Shown: in pieces, positions 41,691-53,950 of the stretch
Position numbering within the stretch: the first letter of the stretch is position 1
How the letters are laid out: each line of letters starts with the position of its first letter
Notes under the pieces: model-generated
What the model was told of the DNA's origin: nothing
What the model saw: only the letters and a program-made list of their open reading frames with translations
The model's database searches: none
Translations under genes and position numbers: made by a program
Assembly: GCF_943734655.1 (NCBI RefSeq)
Contig: NC_071353.1
Coordinates: 156,068,179 to 156,132,178, forward strand
DNA length: 64,000 nucleotides
Source of the DNA: Sabethes cyaneus
Lineage: Eukaryota > Arthropoda > Insecta > Diptera > Culicidae
Direction of reading: 5' to 3'

Positions 41691-44230
41691 AAATTGATCT
41701 GAAAATTTTACAAAATTGGTCTAAAAATGCCTTGAATCTGCTCTGAAATTGTTCTAAAATAATTCTGAAACTTTCCAGGAACCATTCTGAAATTACTTTG
41801 AAACTACTCTGAAAATGGTCTAAAACTGTTTAAAACTACTCTGATACTTTCATAAAACTACCCTAAAACTTTCCAAAAGCAACATGCAAATCGCTCAAAA
41901 ATATTCAAGAACTGTTGCTCTAAAAATGCTCTGAAACTGCTTTGAACTTCCTAGAAACCTGTCTGCAACTTCTTAGCAACTACTCTTACAGTACACTGGA
42001 ATTACTCTGAAACTATTCTTAGCTAGCTCTGAAACTACTCTGAGGCAATTATGAAACTATTATGTTACTGCTTTGAGCTGACCTACTTTGAAACTCCTTC
42101 CAGACTGCTCTAAAACTACTCCGAAGCTGATTTGAAACCAATTGAAACCAGATGCTCCGAAATAACTCAACTGTTCGTTTGTTGTCTTCCCAGAAACTGC
42201 TGTGGAAATTCTTTCAAGCCTGCGCTGAAATAACTCTTCAACGGCTTTAAAACTGCTCAAAAGCTATTTTGTAATTGTTCAAAAAAATCCCGAAGCTACT
42301 TTGTAACTGTTTTAATACTGGTTTGAAGAAAGTGCTGTAAAACTGCTCTGAAAGTGTTCTAAATTTCTCCGATTTGCCTAAATTTGCCCTAAAACTTCCC
42401 TGAAACTACACTGAAATTACTCTGCAACTGCTCTGCAACATGTTCTGAAACTGTTTAAAAAACTTTCCCAGAACTGTTTCAAAATTATTCTAAAACTGTT
42501 CCGGAACTGTTCTCAGAAACAGCTCCGAAATTGCTCTGAAATTGTTCTAACTTGCACCGATACTACTTGCGAAACCGCTATAAAACTGTTTAAAAATGGC
42601 CCTAAAACTTCTCTTAAACTACTCTGCAACATGTTCTAAAACTGTTTAAAAACTGTCCCAAAACTGTTTCAAAATTATTCTGAAACTTCCGGAACTGTTC
42701 TCAGAAACAGCTTTGAAATTGCCCAAAAATGGCCTGAAACTGTTGTGAAACTGCCTTGAAATTGCATTAAAAATATTCTAATACTGCTCTGAAACGGCAC
42801 TAAATTCGTTTTTAAACTTTTCTGAAAATACCCAAAACCTGCAAAGACAGTATTCTGTAACTGGTCACAAACTACTGTTTAAAAACTGCTCTGAAACCTT
42901 CTTAAAACCGCTCTGAAACTTTCCAAAGGCAACATGGAACTCCCACTCAAATATTCTAGAACTGTTGTTAAACTGCTTAACACTGCTCTGCAATTGCTCT
43001 AAAACTTGTTTGCAACTTCCTAGAGACTACTCTTACACTACGGTGGAATTACTCTGAAACTACTTTGAGGTAATTATGAAACTACTCTAAAGCCATTCTG
43101 ACACTGACTGGTTTAAATTCACCTAGAAACTACCTAGAAACTACCTCGAAACTCCTTCCAGACTGCTCTGAAACTACTCCAAAGTTGCTTTGAAACCAAT
43201 TAAAACCAGATGCTTCGAAATAACTCTGAAACTGCTCTGAATTTGTTCAGGAACTTGCCTTCTTAGAAACTGTCCTGAAAATGCCCGGAAAATTGTTTCA
43301 ACTCTGCTCTGAAACAACTTTAAAACTGCTCAGAAGCCATTTTGTAATTGTTCAAAAAACAATCCTACAAAGCAGTTCTGGTCTGAAGAAAATGCTTTGG
43401 AACGGCTCTGAAATTGTCCTAACTTGCACCGATACTACTTGCGAAACCGCTATAAAACTGTTTAAAAATGGCCCCAAAACTTCTCTTAAACTACTCTGCA
43501 ACATGTTCTGAAACTGTTTAAAAACTGTCCCAAAACTGTTTCAAAATTATTCTAAAACTGTTCTCAGAAACAGCTTTGAAATTGCCCAAAAATGGCCTGA
43601 AACTGTTGTGAAACTGCCTTGAAATTGCATTAAAAATATTCTAATACTGCTCTTAAACGGCACTAAATTCGTTTTTAAACTTTTTTGAAAATACCCAAAA
43701 CCTGCAAAGACAGTATTCTGTAACTGGTCACAAACTACTGTTTAAAAACTGCTCTGAAACCTTCTTAAAACTGCTCTGAAACTTTCCAAAGGCAACATGG
43801 AAATCGCACTAAAATATTCTAGAACTGTTGTTAAACTGCTTAACACTGCTCTGCAATTGCTGCTCTAAAACTTATTTGCAACTTCCTAGAGATTACTCTT
43901 ACACTACAGTGGAATTACTCTGAAACTACTTTGAGGTAATTATGAAACTACTCTAAAGCCATTCTGACACTGACTGGTTTAAATTCACCTAGAAACTACT
44001 TCGAAACTCCCTCCAGACTGCTCTGAAACTACTCCAAAGTTGCTTTGAAACCAATTAAAACCAGATGCTAAAACTGCTCTGAATTTGTTCAGGCTACTGT
44101 CTAAAAACTGCTCTTCTGAAATTATCCCGAAACAACTGGCAAACTGCGCTAAAAATATGAAACTTCTGTAAAACTACTTGAAACCTGTTTAAAAGTTGCT
44201 CTGAATATCCTCTAAAACTGTTTTGATTTT
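41691..44230 (+). repeat. 11-bp minisatellite (CTGAAACTGCT) with higher-order repeats
   Basis: Units are variants of CTGAAACTGCT/CTAAAACTACT. A higher-order unit of about 865 bp is clear: CTTGCACCGATACTACTTGC occurs at 42551 and 43423 (872 apart), and AACATGGAA followed by TATTCTAGAACTGTTGTTAA recurs about 863 bp apart. A third, more diverged copy begins near 41880 (GCAACATGCAAATCGC). The ORFs at 41522, 42060 and 43281 are repeat products. Confidence 0.9.
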
Positions 44231-47200
44231 TGATTTAAAGGTAAAATGACCCAAAGTTGCCTGCTTGCTTTTTTGTTTTGTGTTTCATTATCTCCTATTT
44301 CTATGGTTGGTTTCGTCTATTCCGTTCTTCCCTCTTATTACGTCCTGAGTTTCCTTCTTTTCTGTCCGATTTCGCTTTTGGTTCTGTCCACTTTTCCTAT
44401 CCAGTCTGATTATTTTTGCCTCGTTTTCTCTTTTTAATCCCGATTTCTTCGGTTCACTTTTTACTCTTTCGCCGACCCGTTTTCCTTTCCATTGTGTCAC
44501 AATTTTTTTTCGATTTTCTTTTTGTTGTGCCAGTTTTCCCGTCATATTCTCTCGCGTGTTTTTGCTCTTTTTTATCCCCTCTACTAGCACGGGTGTTATA
44601 AAGTTGTTGTGGTAACTGAAATATAACTAAAAATATAACTAAGTCGTAATTCGGTTGCTTCAACTAGATGCACCTAAAGTGTGCTACTTGGGCAGTTTGT
44701 CTAGCTTTTTTCTCGTTTTACCCCGTGCTCTTTTTCGTTATTTTTTCTCCAGGAACAGCACTTCTAAACCTAAATCGGTAATCCATCTGTGAATTTGCTA
44801 GGTAAATTTTCCTACATTTTCATAAGAAACTTGATTTTTTATTGTTGTTGTTTTTTGGCTATGCTGTCGCTTTTATTGCCATGTTTTCACCGTCTTTTCG
44901 TCACATTTTCTGGCATTTTTATCGCTTTTTGTCTTTGTTTGTTCCTCTATTCGTCATCATCTTTTCACTGTCTTTTTGGTCAAACATACAGCAATTTAGT
45001 TAAAAACGTTATTTCGTCTTCTGTTAAATTGAAATTCCTCGTTTTTCGTTAAACTTTCGTTTTCTTTTACTTTGCATTACTCTGTGCCGTTTTCCAACGC
45101 TTTCTCGCCGTCTTTCCGGCACTTTTTCATAGTCTTTTTGTCGTCTCTCCATTGCTTTAATTTTACAATTTTTTCAATGTCAACTTTTTTCTTGTTTTTG
45201 CAATCGTTTCATCATGTTTCCGACACCTACTTGTTTTCAACTTTTTTATTTTTATTTTTATCGTTATTTTGACATCTTTATGAAATATTTTGGCGTAAAA
45301 GCAATCAACTAAAGATAATTTTTGTCATATTTTTTAGCATTTTTGTCATTTTTGTGTTAATTTAGAGCCTTCTTTATCGTCTTTTCGTTTCTTTTCCATG
45401 ATTTTTTCGTCCATTCGTCGTAGTTTCGTCGTTTGTTGTTGCCCTTTTAAAACTTTTTTAATTGCTTTCATGACATGTTTCCGGTCAATTTTCATCATTT
45501 ATCCCAAACAAACAAGCCGCTGTTTTTCATTATTTTCAGTTATTTTTCCCACCTTCTTCTTTTCGCTATGTTTTCCTCGCATTTTTGTCGCTCTTTCAAA
45601 GTATTTTTTGCGGCCCTTTTGTCATTCTTTTGTTCTCCTTTCTCTATCGTTTTTTGTCGACTTTTCACCGCCTTTTTGCGATCTTTTATTTGTATTCTTC
45701 TAATGTTTTTGTTGTCCCTTCGCTGTTCTGTGGGATTTTTTTCGCTGTCTTTGCTTATCAATGTTTGTTTGAGTCATCACTGACTCATCATGTTTACTTT
45801 GGTGTTCTTGTCATATTTTCGTTACATATTTTCGTTCTTGTTGACATTTTTGATCACTTTACTGAAGCTTTTGACGCATCTATATCTTACCTCCATAGTG
45901 AGTTATTCCTCTTCATCCTATGTCTCCAATTTTTGTTACGTTTTCCCCGTGCTCTTTCGTTTTGTTTTTTTTTTCTCCAGGAACAGCAAGAGACGAACCA
46001 CTTCTAAACCATCTGTGAATTTGCCAAGCAAATTTTCCCACATTTTCAAAAGAAACTTGATTTTTTGTTGGCTTTTCTATCAGCATTCTTGCCATGTTTC
46101 CACCGTCTTTTATGGTATTATCATCGCTTTATTCTATTTGTTCTTTTCCTCTATTCTTCGTTTTTTTCGTCATTATTATTTACGATCTTCTCCCTTTTTG
46201 ACGCCTTCCCATTGGCTGTTGGTAGTCGACTCGTCATCTTTTCGCAGTCTTTTTGGCCAAACAGACAGCCATTACGTTATCGACGTATATTTTTCGTTAC
46301 TTTAATATTGGTGTTTTCCAACGTTTTGCCGGCATTTTCGACGGCTACTTGCTTTCAACTTATTTCCGTTTTTCTCCTCTTTTCTATGGTCTTTTTGTTG
46401 CTTTTCTATGCATTATCAGCGTACTTTTTGTCGTTTGTTTTATCGTTATTTTGGCACCTTTCTGAAGTGTTTTTAGCGGATTTGGTTGCTTTTGAAGGCA
46501 TTTTTTGTTACCCTTTTTTAATGATTTTGCCATTTTTGTGTTGCTTTAAAGTCTTTTTTGTCGTCTTTTCGTTTCTTTTCCATGATTTTTTCGTCACCTT
46601 TTTCTCATTTTCTCGTCGTTTCTTGTTACCCTTGTTTTTACTGCTTTCTTGACGCGTTTCCGATCAATTTTCGTTATTTATCCGATATTTTTGTCGCTGT
46701 TTTCCATTGTTTTCAGCTATTTTTTCTGCCTCTTTCTTTTTGCTGTCTTTTCCTCACATTTTTGTTGCTTTTTCATAGTATTTTCCTAATTTTTCATTCC
46801 GTGTTTGGCACCTTTTTACCCTATTTTCGTCATTCTATCATTCGTCCCTATGTCATACTTTAGTTCGTCTTTCGTATTCAGGACAGTAGTCCTTTTTGGT
46901 GTTTTTGTCAGTTCACTGTCGTCTTTCCGTAGTATTTTTTTCGTAGTATTTTCTTTGTAATTCGATAATCTTTTTGCTGCATCCGTTCGTCGTTGTTTCG
47001 TCGTTTTCACTGTCTGTTCGTAGTTTCTTCATAGCTTTTTTTAAAGTTTTTTGGCTGCCTTTCTGTTGCCTTTTCATCGACTTTTCAACGCTCCCTAGTT
47101 CCTATATACGTCGTATTTTCATTGTCTATTTTTTTCACAGTTTCAACAGCGTTTTGACTTTTGACTTTGTCTTTTGGTCGTCTTTTCCCGACCCTTTGAC

Positions 47201-48430
47201 GTGTATTTACGCCATTCTTTTGTCCTCCTTTATCTATCGTATTCTTACCATTTTTTGTCGACTTTTCGCCGCCTCTTTGTTATCTTTTCTTTGTATTTTT
47301 CTAATATCTTCGTTGTCCCTTCGCTGTTTCGTGTGCTTTTTTTTCGCTGTTTTTACTTCTCGAAGTTATCACTTCACCATGTTTACTTTGGTGTTCTTGT
47401 CGTATTTTTACTGTCTGTTTGTTACTTTTTCGTTATTATTCGTTATTTTTTATATTTTTCGTTTGTTATTTTTGTTTATGTTGACATTTTTGATCACTTT
47501 ACTGAAGCTTTTGAGGCATCTATATCGTCTTTTCTTCACAGTTTTGTTGTTTATTCATTGTCTTTTTGTCTTTTTTGTCGTCTTTTCGTGGTCCTTTCGT
47601 CCCTATTTTCCGTGTTTATATCGTCTTTTAACTGTTTCTTCGTTTTTTGCCGTTTTTCCATCGTATTGTCGTCGTTTACGTCGTATTTTCATCGTCTCTT
47701 TGCTGGCTGTCTTGTTTTAGAATTTCCTCAACTTTTTGTCTTTCGGAAGTCTCCTTGCCGTATTTCTATCGCATTCTCTTCGTCTTTGCTTCGTATTTTT
47801 TCAAGCTTTTTTCTCGCCTTTTTGGCATTTGGATTAATTAACTTTTATCGGAAAGACGATAGCATTTTTTGTCGCACCTTTCTTCGTCCATCCGTCGTTT
47901 TTTCGGCGTCACTTGGCAGTTTTTATTATTCATTTTCATAGCTTTTTTGGGTTGTGTTGGGTTCTTTCTTTGGTCGTCTCTTCAAGTCTGCTCTATTCTT
48001 GCTGTTTCTTCGTAGTCTTTTCACCCTTTTTGTTGTTCTTTTTGCTGTCACTTCGTCGCATTTTCAACTGCTTTTCATTATCTCCTTGTTTTCGAACATC
48101 GAAAAATGTGCTAAAAGCACATTGTTTGCAACCTGTTTTGCGTTGTCTTTTAGTCATTTTTATCGCCCTTTAAAACGTTTTAGTCGGAATCTCACTAACA
48201 TTTGAGGAGCGCTTTAGTTGTTATTCTTTGTCATATTCAGCGGTGCTAGTTATTAGTATTTTGATGTTTTTTTGTCGTTTCTTGTCGCTGTTCCGGCACC
48301 TTTCTTTTTTTAAGTCTTTATGTCATCTTTTTTGACTGACTTTTGTGCAGTTTTTCATTCATCATTTCGGTGTATTTTTGTCGCATTTTTTCAGTTTTTC
48401 GATGTGTTTCATTTTTTTTCGTCCATTAAT
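44231..48430 (+). repeat. Pyrimidine-rich tract, TTTTCGTCGTCTTTT type, with 1.2- and 1.6-kb duplications
   Basis: C/T-rich with frequent CGTC words, a third flavour. Internal duplications: TTGTCGACTTTTCACCGCCT at about 45652 against TTGTCGACTTTTCGCCGCCT at about 47255 (1.6 kb apart), with GACATTTTTGATCACTTTAC also repeated. TCTCCAGGAACAGCA occurs near 44748 and 45974 (1.2 kb). A non-tract piece at 44585-44690 ends CTACTTGGGC (CCCAAGTAACAAT family). All long ORFs, including 248 and 255 aa, are composition artefacts. Confidence 0.87.
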
Positions 48431-48496
48431 TGCGTACATTTTTGCAAAAATCAACGTGTGGGACACATAAAAACAATATGAAAAGATTTCTCAGTG
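48431..48496. mobile_element. Partial MITE end (CACTGAGAAA family)
   Basis: TTGCAAAAATCAACGTGTGG, GACACATAAAAACAATATGA and TTTCTCAGTG parallel the right half of the MITE at 15763-15989. The left half is missing, so it is a truncated copy. Confidence 0.55.
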
Positions 48497-48811
48497 TGCT
48501 GAGCGCACGTTTATACCTTCCTTCCGAATAACTTTAACCATTCTTCTATCATTTCTCGCTCAAAACACTCGTTTTTGGCAGTTTTTAACTGTCTGATCAG
48601 GTATTTTCTTAGAAACCAACTTAACCGAAGAAAAGCATGGCAAAACACTCCGCTGCGGTTGCAAACAAATTGAAAACACTGGTTTTTGACAGATGCAATG
48701 AACGCACGATCACAGTAACGCATGGAAAACGTATGCTGCACCAATACTAACCGACATTTTACCGTAAACATAGTTTTGTATACGAAAATGAATGAGTAGC
48801 ATATATAAGTA
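48497..48811. other. No gene recognised
   Basis: The 115-aa minus-strand ORF (48858-48511) runs into the adjacent MITE and has no recognised domain; treated as chance. Confidence 0.4.
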
Positions 48812-48954
48812 GGGGAATGTCGTCGTGGTTGGGCCCTCTTTTGGTCCACAAATCTCATTTCAAAAGAAACTTTGGAAATTTAACAAAGGTCTTCGTATTT
48901 CGACCTTTGTATTTAGACCTTTGTTAAGATGGCCCAACCACGACGACATTCCCC
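48812..48954. mobile_element. 143-bp MITE with perfect 24-bp TIRs and TA duplication
   Basis: GGGGAATGTCGTCGTGGTTG (first 20 of 24 bp) at 48812 is exactly complemented at 48931-48954. TA at 48810-48811 and 48955-48956 is the target duplication. The interior is AT-rich with a small ACCTTTGT repeat. The TIR identity suggests a recent insertion. Confidence 0.93.
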
Positions 48955-48956
48955 TA

Positions 48957-49830
48957 GTTGTTTTAATGTCAGTTTTTGTCAACTGCCAAATGCTATAATT
49001 TGTTTTCAACAAGATAAATTGACGGTGAAAAAGCTATTCTAATCACTTGGAAAAAACCTTTTGCTGTTGGTCATCGTTTTTTTTTTTTGGAAAACAAAAA
49101 AGGACACACATTACTCTAAACTCATCCCATTAGCTTAAACTAACTTTTCTAAGAAACCATCCAGATTAGTCTCTTTCTTTCTTGACCTTTCCATTTTTCC
49201 CAACTTTGCGCGAAAGCGCAAAGATCACTGATCGAGGAAGAAGAAAAAAACAAAGCTGCCGGTTTTGGCTGCTTTTAATCTGACCTAATCTGGCTAATGG
49301 GTTGCGCGAATTTGATTAGGTTTAATGAAGCTTTCCGCGAATTCTAAACCGTGTGGGAGATACTTAGATATCTGCCGAAAGTTGCAAGTTTACTCCGCGG
49401 GCCGTTGGCTGGGGGCATCCCGAATTTACATAAACGGCTGCTACTTGCCGCCTATGGCGGTTTCGTTTGGGGCCAATTTCCTGTCTATTTGGTGCGAATG
49501 AAAAAAGGAATAGTGGATTAGAGCAGTGGCTCTAATTAAATTTTATCGTTTTCTGATAAGTTTATGGCTCATTAAAGCCGTTCGTTCTGCTAGAGATGAA
49601 CTAGGTTATTCGATCCCAGCATGTTTATATGCGTAGAAAAATAAAAATCCCTGCGAAGATAGGCCCGGTCGAAGAGGTCGTACCATGCAAAGTAAGTTAG
49701 TGATGGAGAAATTATTTTTGCGTCATGTGGGAGCGATAAAACAGAAGAAGGCGGAACGGATTATCGAACAATATCCTTGCGTTGTGTCCCGTCTACCGTG
49801 TATTTACAAATTCCCAGGGCTCTCGGGTGG
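48957..49830. other. Low-copy DNA; no gene
   Basis: Moderate GC content. No credible ORF, RNA gene or repeat is seen in this stretch. Confidence 0.45.
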
Positions 49831-50225
49831 TCATTGAACGAATTTTAGGTCCTCTCCCGCTCACAGAAGACAGTCAATCTAATCATTGCTTTGTACAGCA
49901 CCAACTGAGTGTCTTACGACCTGACAACTAGTCAATGTTTTCAGATTGAATATGTCTTCGGATCGTTATCCATATTCATATTCTCGCAAGGGTGATGTTC
50001 AAAGCTATGCACGAACCGCTTTGTCTCAATCCTCTGCGTGATTTGAAAGGACTTGAGAATTTTAGTATTGATCAACTGAAAAGAATGATGTCCTCCTTCC
50101 CGTACATGATTTGGCCTATCTTCTTCCGATTAACTCTATCGTACGCTGTCTTGAAATCGATATACGTTACACTCGTGATATTTACATGATAAACTTCGGA
50201 ACAGCGTTGGAGAGAATATTTTCTA
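49831..50225 (-). pseudogene. Non-LTR reverse transcriptase remnant
   Basis: On the minus strand about 50180-50080 reads YIDFKTAYDRVNRKKIGQIM, matching the RT segment (FIDFKAAYD.V.R..LW..M) of mosquito non-LTR elements. About 60 bp later another frame reads RLRQSGSCIALNITLARI, resembling the GLRQGD...LFNIALE segment. The intervening part is missing, and stops and frame changes follow. The + strand ORF at 49992-50189 is the antisense shadow. Confidence 0.7.
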
Positions 50226-50497
50226 GGTGGTGTTGATTAGGCTTTGACGCCACGATAGTTTAAGCATTTTAGCTCTTACGCGAGGTGTGAACCGAAGGTG
50301 TAAGGTGAAGAAGAAAAGAAGAAGTAAAGCAAATTCTTCAACCGTACATCCTACTCACGCTCGCGAGCTATTGACAGCGCAGCACGGCATTGTGTGCACG
50401 CGGTTGTATCAGTAGCAGAAAGAATGCACCATGCAACATCGGTTGTTTGTCGTAGGCTTGCGTTAGTGGAGTAAGCGTTGAATGTTATGCTTCTCAC
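50226..50497. other. No feature recognised
   Basis: Short low-copy stretch between the RT remnant and the foldback. The 60-aa minus-strand ORF has no domain. Confidence 0.4.
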
Positions 50498-51990
50498 ACT
50501 GCACAATGGGCAAAAACGAGCTCGTAATCCCAAGAATTAGAAGCCGCTGGTTTGAAATCTTGCAAGATAGCTATTTCTATGTGAAAAACTGCAGGAAATC
50601 GATTGGTGATGGTTTAATCCTGCGCATACTTCGGGAAGTGGTCCATTTCGCCCTATTTTCCCCAAAAATCATGAGAAACGCTAATTAAACGGTATAAAAA
50701 CTTATTTGCCGCCCGTGAAACGAACTCAAAGTGCTTCCAAATTTTGTCAAAACAACAGAAGAATCAAATTTCGTCCATTCCATACTGTGCGAAATGCAAG
50801 AATAATAGTCCATTTTGCCAAATTCACCCCCATATATATAGATAACCTAATTAAAAGCGATTAAAACTAACTCAAGGGTAAAAACAGTTTTCAAAAAATG
50901 TGTATTTTATCATACTGAATAACTTTGGAGAACAATTGAAAGCAATAAATTAATTGGATGCGGAGTTATTGTGCAGAATTGATTTTTAAGTGTACTTTTT
51001 AAATAAATCATTATATCTCGTAACTAGCAAAAGATAGATAGTTACTATATTCAGCAGAGTTGCTCATTGTAGTGTGTTTTATATTTTTTCTGAAGAAAAA
51101 ATTTTTTTTGGGCGTATTCGAAAAAAACAAAAGTTTGTATCACCCTGATAAATAAATAAAAGATCACCTGGATTGTTTGAAAAGATGCACTGTATTTTAT
51201 TGATAAACTTCTCCAAAGACACCATCCTTGAAAAATTATAATTTCTCTACACAATAGAAAATTAATGTGTTTTTGTAGATCTAGGAGAGAATCAGGCAAA
51301 ACGGCACTAAATCGATGACAATCAACTCTCCTGATGTCTTTAGAGTAAATTGGTACTATTCGGGTTTATTCCCCTGTCTTTGAATTAGTTTTAATCGCTC
51401 TAATTAGGTTTTACTATGTATTTAGGAGTGAATTGGGCCAAATGCACTATACCTGCATTTCACACAAAATGGAATGGATGGGTTTTGATTCTTCTGATGT
51501 TTTGACAACATTTGGAAGCTATTTGAGTTCGTTTCACGGGCGGCAAAAAAGTTTTTATACTGTTTAATAAGCTTTTAACATGATTTTTGGGGACAATAGG
51601 GCAAAATGGACCACTTCCCGAAGTCTGCACAGGATGAAACCATCACCAATCGATTTCCTGCATTATTTTACATAAGAATAGGTATTGTGTAAGCTTCCCA
51701 GTTGGTCTCGAGGTATGATGCTGGCCCAATAAGCCAGTCCTCGTATGTTCGAATCTCGGCTGGGAGCGGCTGTTGGGTTCAATAGGATCGTAGCAACTGG
51801 CCCTGCAATTGTCCTGCACTCTAACAGCTGGCTGTGAAGTCTGTCGTATAAAAACAGAAGGTCAAGTTTCGATAACGGAATGTAGCACCTAGGCTTTGCT
51901 TTGCTTTGCTTTTTAGGTATTGTATAAGATTCCAAACCAGCGGCTTCTAATTGTTGGCATTACGAGCTCGTTTTTACCCATTCTGCACTG
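50498..51990. mobile_element. 1.5-kb foldback element
   Basis: CTGCACAATGGGCAAAAACG at the left is matched by the reverse complement of the right end (GTGCAGAATGGGTAAAAACG), followed by AGCTCGTAAT on both sides. The arms run about 50500-50880 and 51385-51990. Shared words include GAAATCGATTGGTGATGGTT and GGCAAAATGGACCACTTCCC (with its counterpart on the left). The right arm is lengthened by the SINE at 51694-51914. The spacer is AT-rich and resembles 61380-61540. No ORF. Confidence 0.8.
51694..51914 (+). mobile_element. tRNA-derived SINE, family 3, CTTTG tail
   Basis: Head CCCAGTTGGTCTCGAGGTAT (A-box region), B box GTTCGAATCTCGG, conserved body, and a tail of CTTTG units (TTTGCTTTGCTTTGCT). 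The target duplication is AGGTATTGTGTAAG / AGGTATTGTATAAG (51680-51693 and 51915-51928). The left arm of the foldback supplies the empty site. A truncated copy of the head is at about 61697-61725. Confidence 0.9.
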
Positions 51991-52030
51991 GCTCGCGTAG
52001 AAGTTGGCATCATTTGCTTCTCGCTCGATT

Positions 52031-53950
52031 AGCAACATTGAATATAAGTCGCAAATCAGGGTACAAAAAGTGTCAATTCAGAACCAAAACAAGTCCCAAT
52101 CATGTCCCAAACTAGATCTCAAATCTATGGTCAAACCAAAGCCAAAATGTGTTCCAAAACAGGACCAATATAAATCGTAAATCAAGGTTGAAATTAGCCC
52201 CAAATCATGTCCCAAATTAGATCACAAATCTTGTCCCCAATCAGGGCCAAAATATGTTCCAAACTAGGCTTCAAAAATAGTTTTAAATTCCAAAATATGT
52301 TCCATATTTTTAGGACCGAAATAAGTCACAAATCAGAGCCAAAATAAATCGTAAATCAATGTTGAAGTAAGTCTCAAATCATGTGCCAAACTAATTCTCC
52401 AGTCTAATCCCAAATCAGGGCCAAAATAAATCCCAAATCATGTCCCAAACTGGGCCCTAAATGTAGTCTCAAATCAGATCCAAGATATGGTCCAACTTAG
52501 TCCCAAATCATGTCCCAAGCTAGTTTTCAAATCTAGTCCCAAATCAGGGCCAAAATAAGTTCCAAAGCATGTTCCAAACAAGGCCTCGAATATAGTCTCA
52601 AATCAGGACAGAAATAAGTCCCAATTCAAGGTCAAAATAAATGTCAAATCATGTCCCAAACTGGGTCCTAATGTAGTCCCAAATCAGGACCGAAGTAAGT
52701 CCCAAGTCATGTCCCAAGCTTGTTTTCCGATCTAGTCCCAAATTAGGACCAAAATACGTTCCAAATCAGGACCGAAATAAATCCCAAATCATGTCTCAAA
52801 CTGGGCCCTAAATGTAGTCCCAAATTAGATCCAAGATATGTTCCAAATTAAGACCCAAATTAATCCCAAATCATGTTTCAAGCTAGTTTTGAACTCTAGT
52901 CACAAATCAGGGCCAAAATATGTCCCTATTCAGTACCGAAACAAGTCCCAAATCAGGATCATAATAAGTCGTAAATCCAGGTTGAAATAAGTCCCAAAGC
53001 CTGTCCCAAATTAGTTCACAAATCTAGGCCCAAATCAGGGCCAAAATATGTCTCAAAGCAGGACCAAAATAAGTCCCAAATATGACTTCAACTAGGCCTG
53101 AAATGTAGTCCTAAATCAAATCCAAAATATGTTCCAAATCAAGACCGAAATAAGTCCCAAATCAGGACTGAAATAAGTCCCAAAGCATGTTCCATACTAG
53201 GCCTCGAATGTAGTCTCAAATCAGGACAGAAATATGTCCCAAATCAAGGTCAAAATAAATTTCAAATTATGTCCCAAACTGGGTATTCCCAAATCAGGAC
53301 CGAAATATGTCCTAAATCAAGTCCCAAGCTAGTTTTCCGATCTAGTCCCAAATCAGGACCAAAATACGTTCCAAATCAGGACCGAAATAAATCCCAAATC
53401 ATGTCTCAAACTGGGCCCTAAATGTAGTCCCAAATTAGATCCAAGATTTGATCCTAATTAGGACCCAAATTAGTCCCAAATCATGTTTCAAGCTAGTTTT
53501 GAAATCTAGTCCCAAATCAGGGCCAAAATATGTTCCGAAGCAGAGCCAAAACAAGTCCCAAATATGTCCCCAACTAGGTCTAAAATGTAGTCCTAAATCA
53601 GATCCAAAATATGTTCCAAATCAAGACCGAAATAAGTCCCAAATCAGGGCCAAAATAAGTCCCCAAGTATGATCCATACCAGGCCTCGAATGTAGTCTCA
53701 AATCAGGACCGAAATATGTCCCAAATCAAGGTCAAAATAAATTTCAAATTATGTCCCAAACTGGGTCCTAATGTCGTCCCAAATTAGGACCAAAATACGT
53801 TCCAAATCAGGACCGAAATAAATCCCAAATCATGTCCCAAACTAGTTCTGAAATGTAGTCCCAATTCAAATGCAAAATGTGTTCAAAATCAGGGCCAAAA
53901 TCAGCACCAAATCAAACTAGTTCTCAAATCAAATCCCAAATCAGGGCACC
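52031..53950 (+). repeat. About 17-18-bp minisatellite (CCCAAATCAGGACCGAAATAAGT) with ~610-bp higher-order period
   Basis: Units are variants of CAAATCAGGRCCRAAATA and CAAATCATGTCCCAAACTAG. TTTTCCGATCTAGTCCCAAA at about 52723 and 53333 is 610 bp apart, and ACCAAAATACGTTCCAAATC recurs with it and again at about 53790. The ORF at 53448-53672 is repeat-derived. Confidence 0.88.

Noticed and set aside
44246..48205. ORFs of 195, 248 and 255 aa in the 44-48 kb tract
   Set aside because: Same low-complexity cause; the frames lie inside duplicated C/T-rich blocks and have no recognisable motifs.
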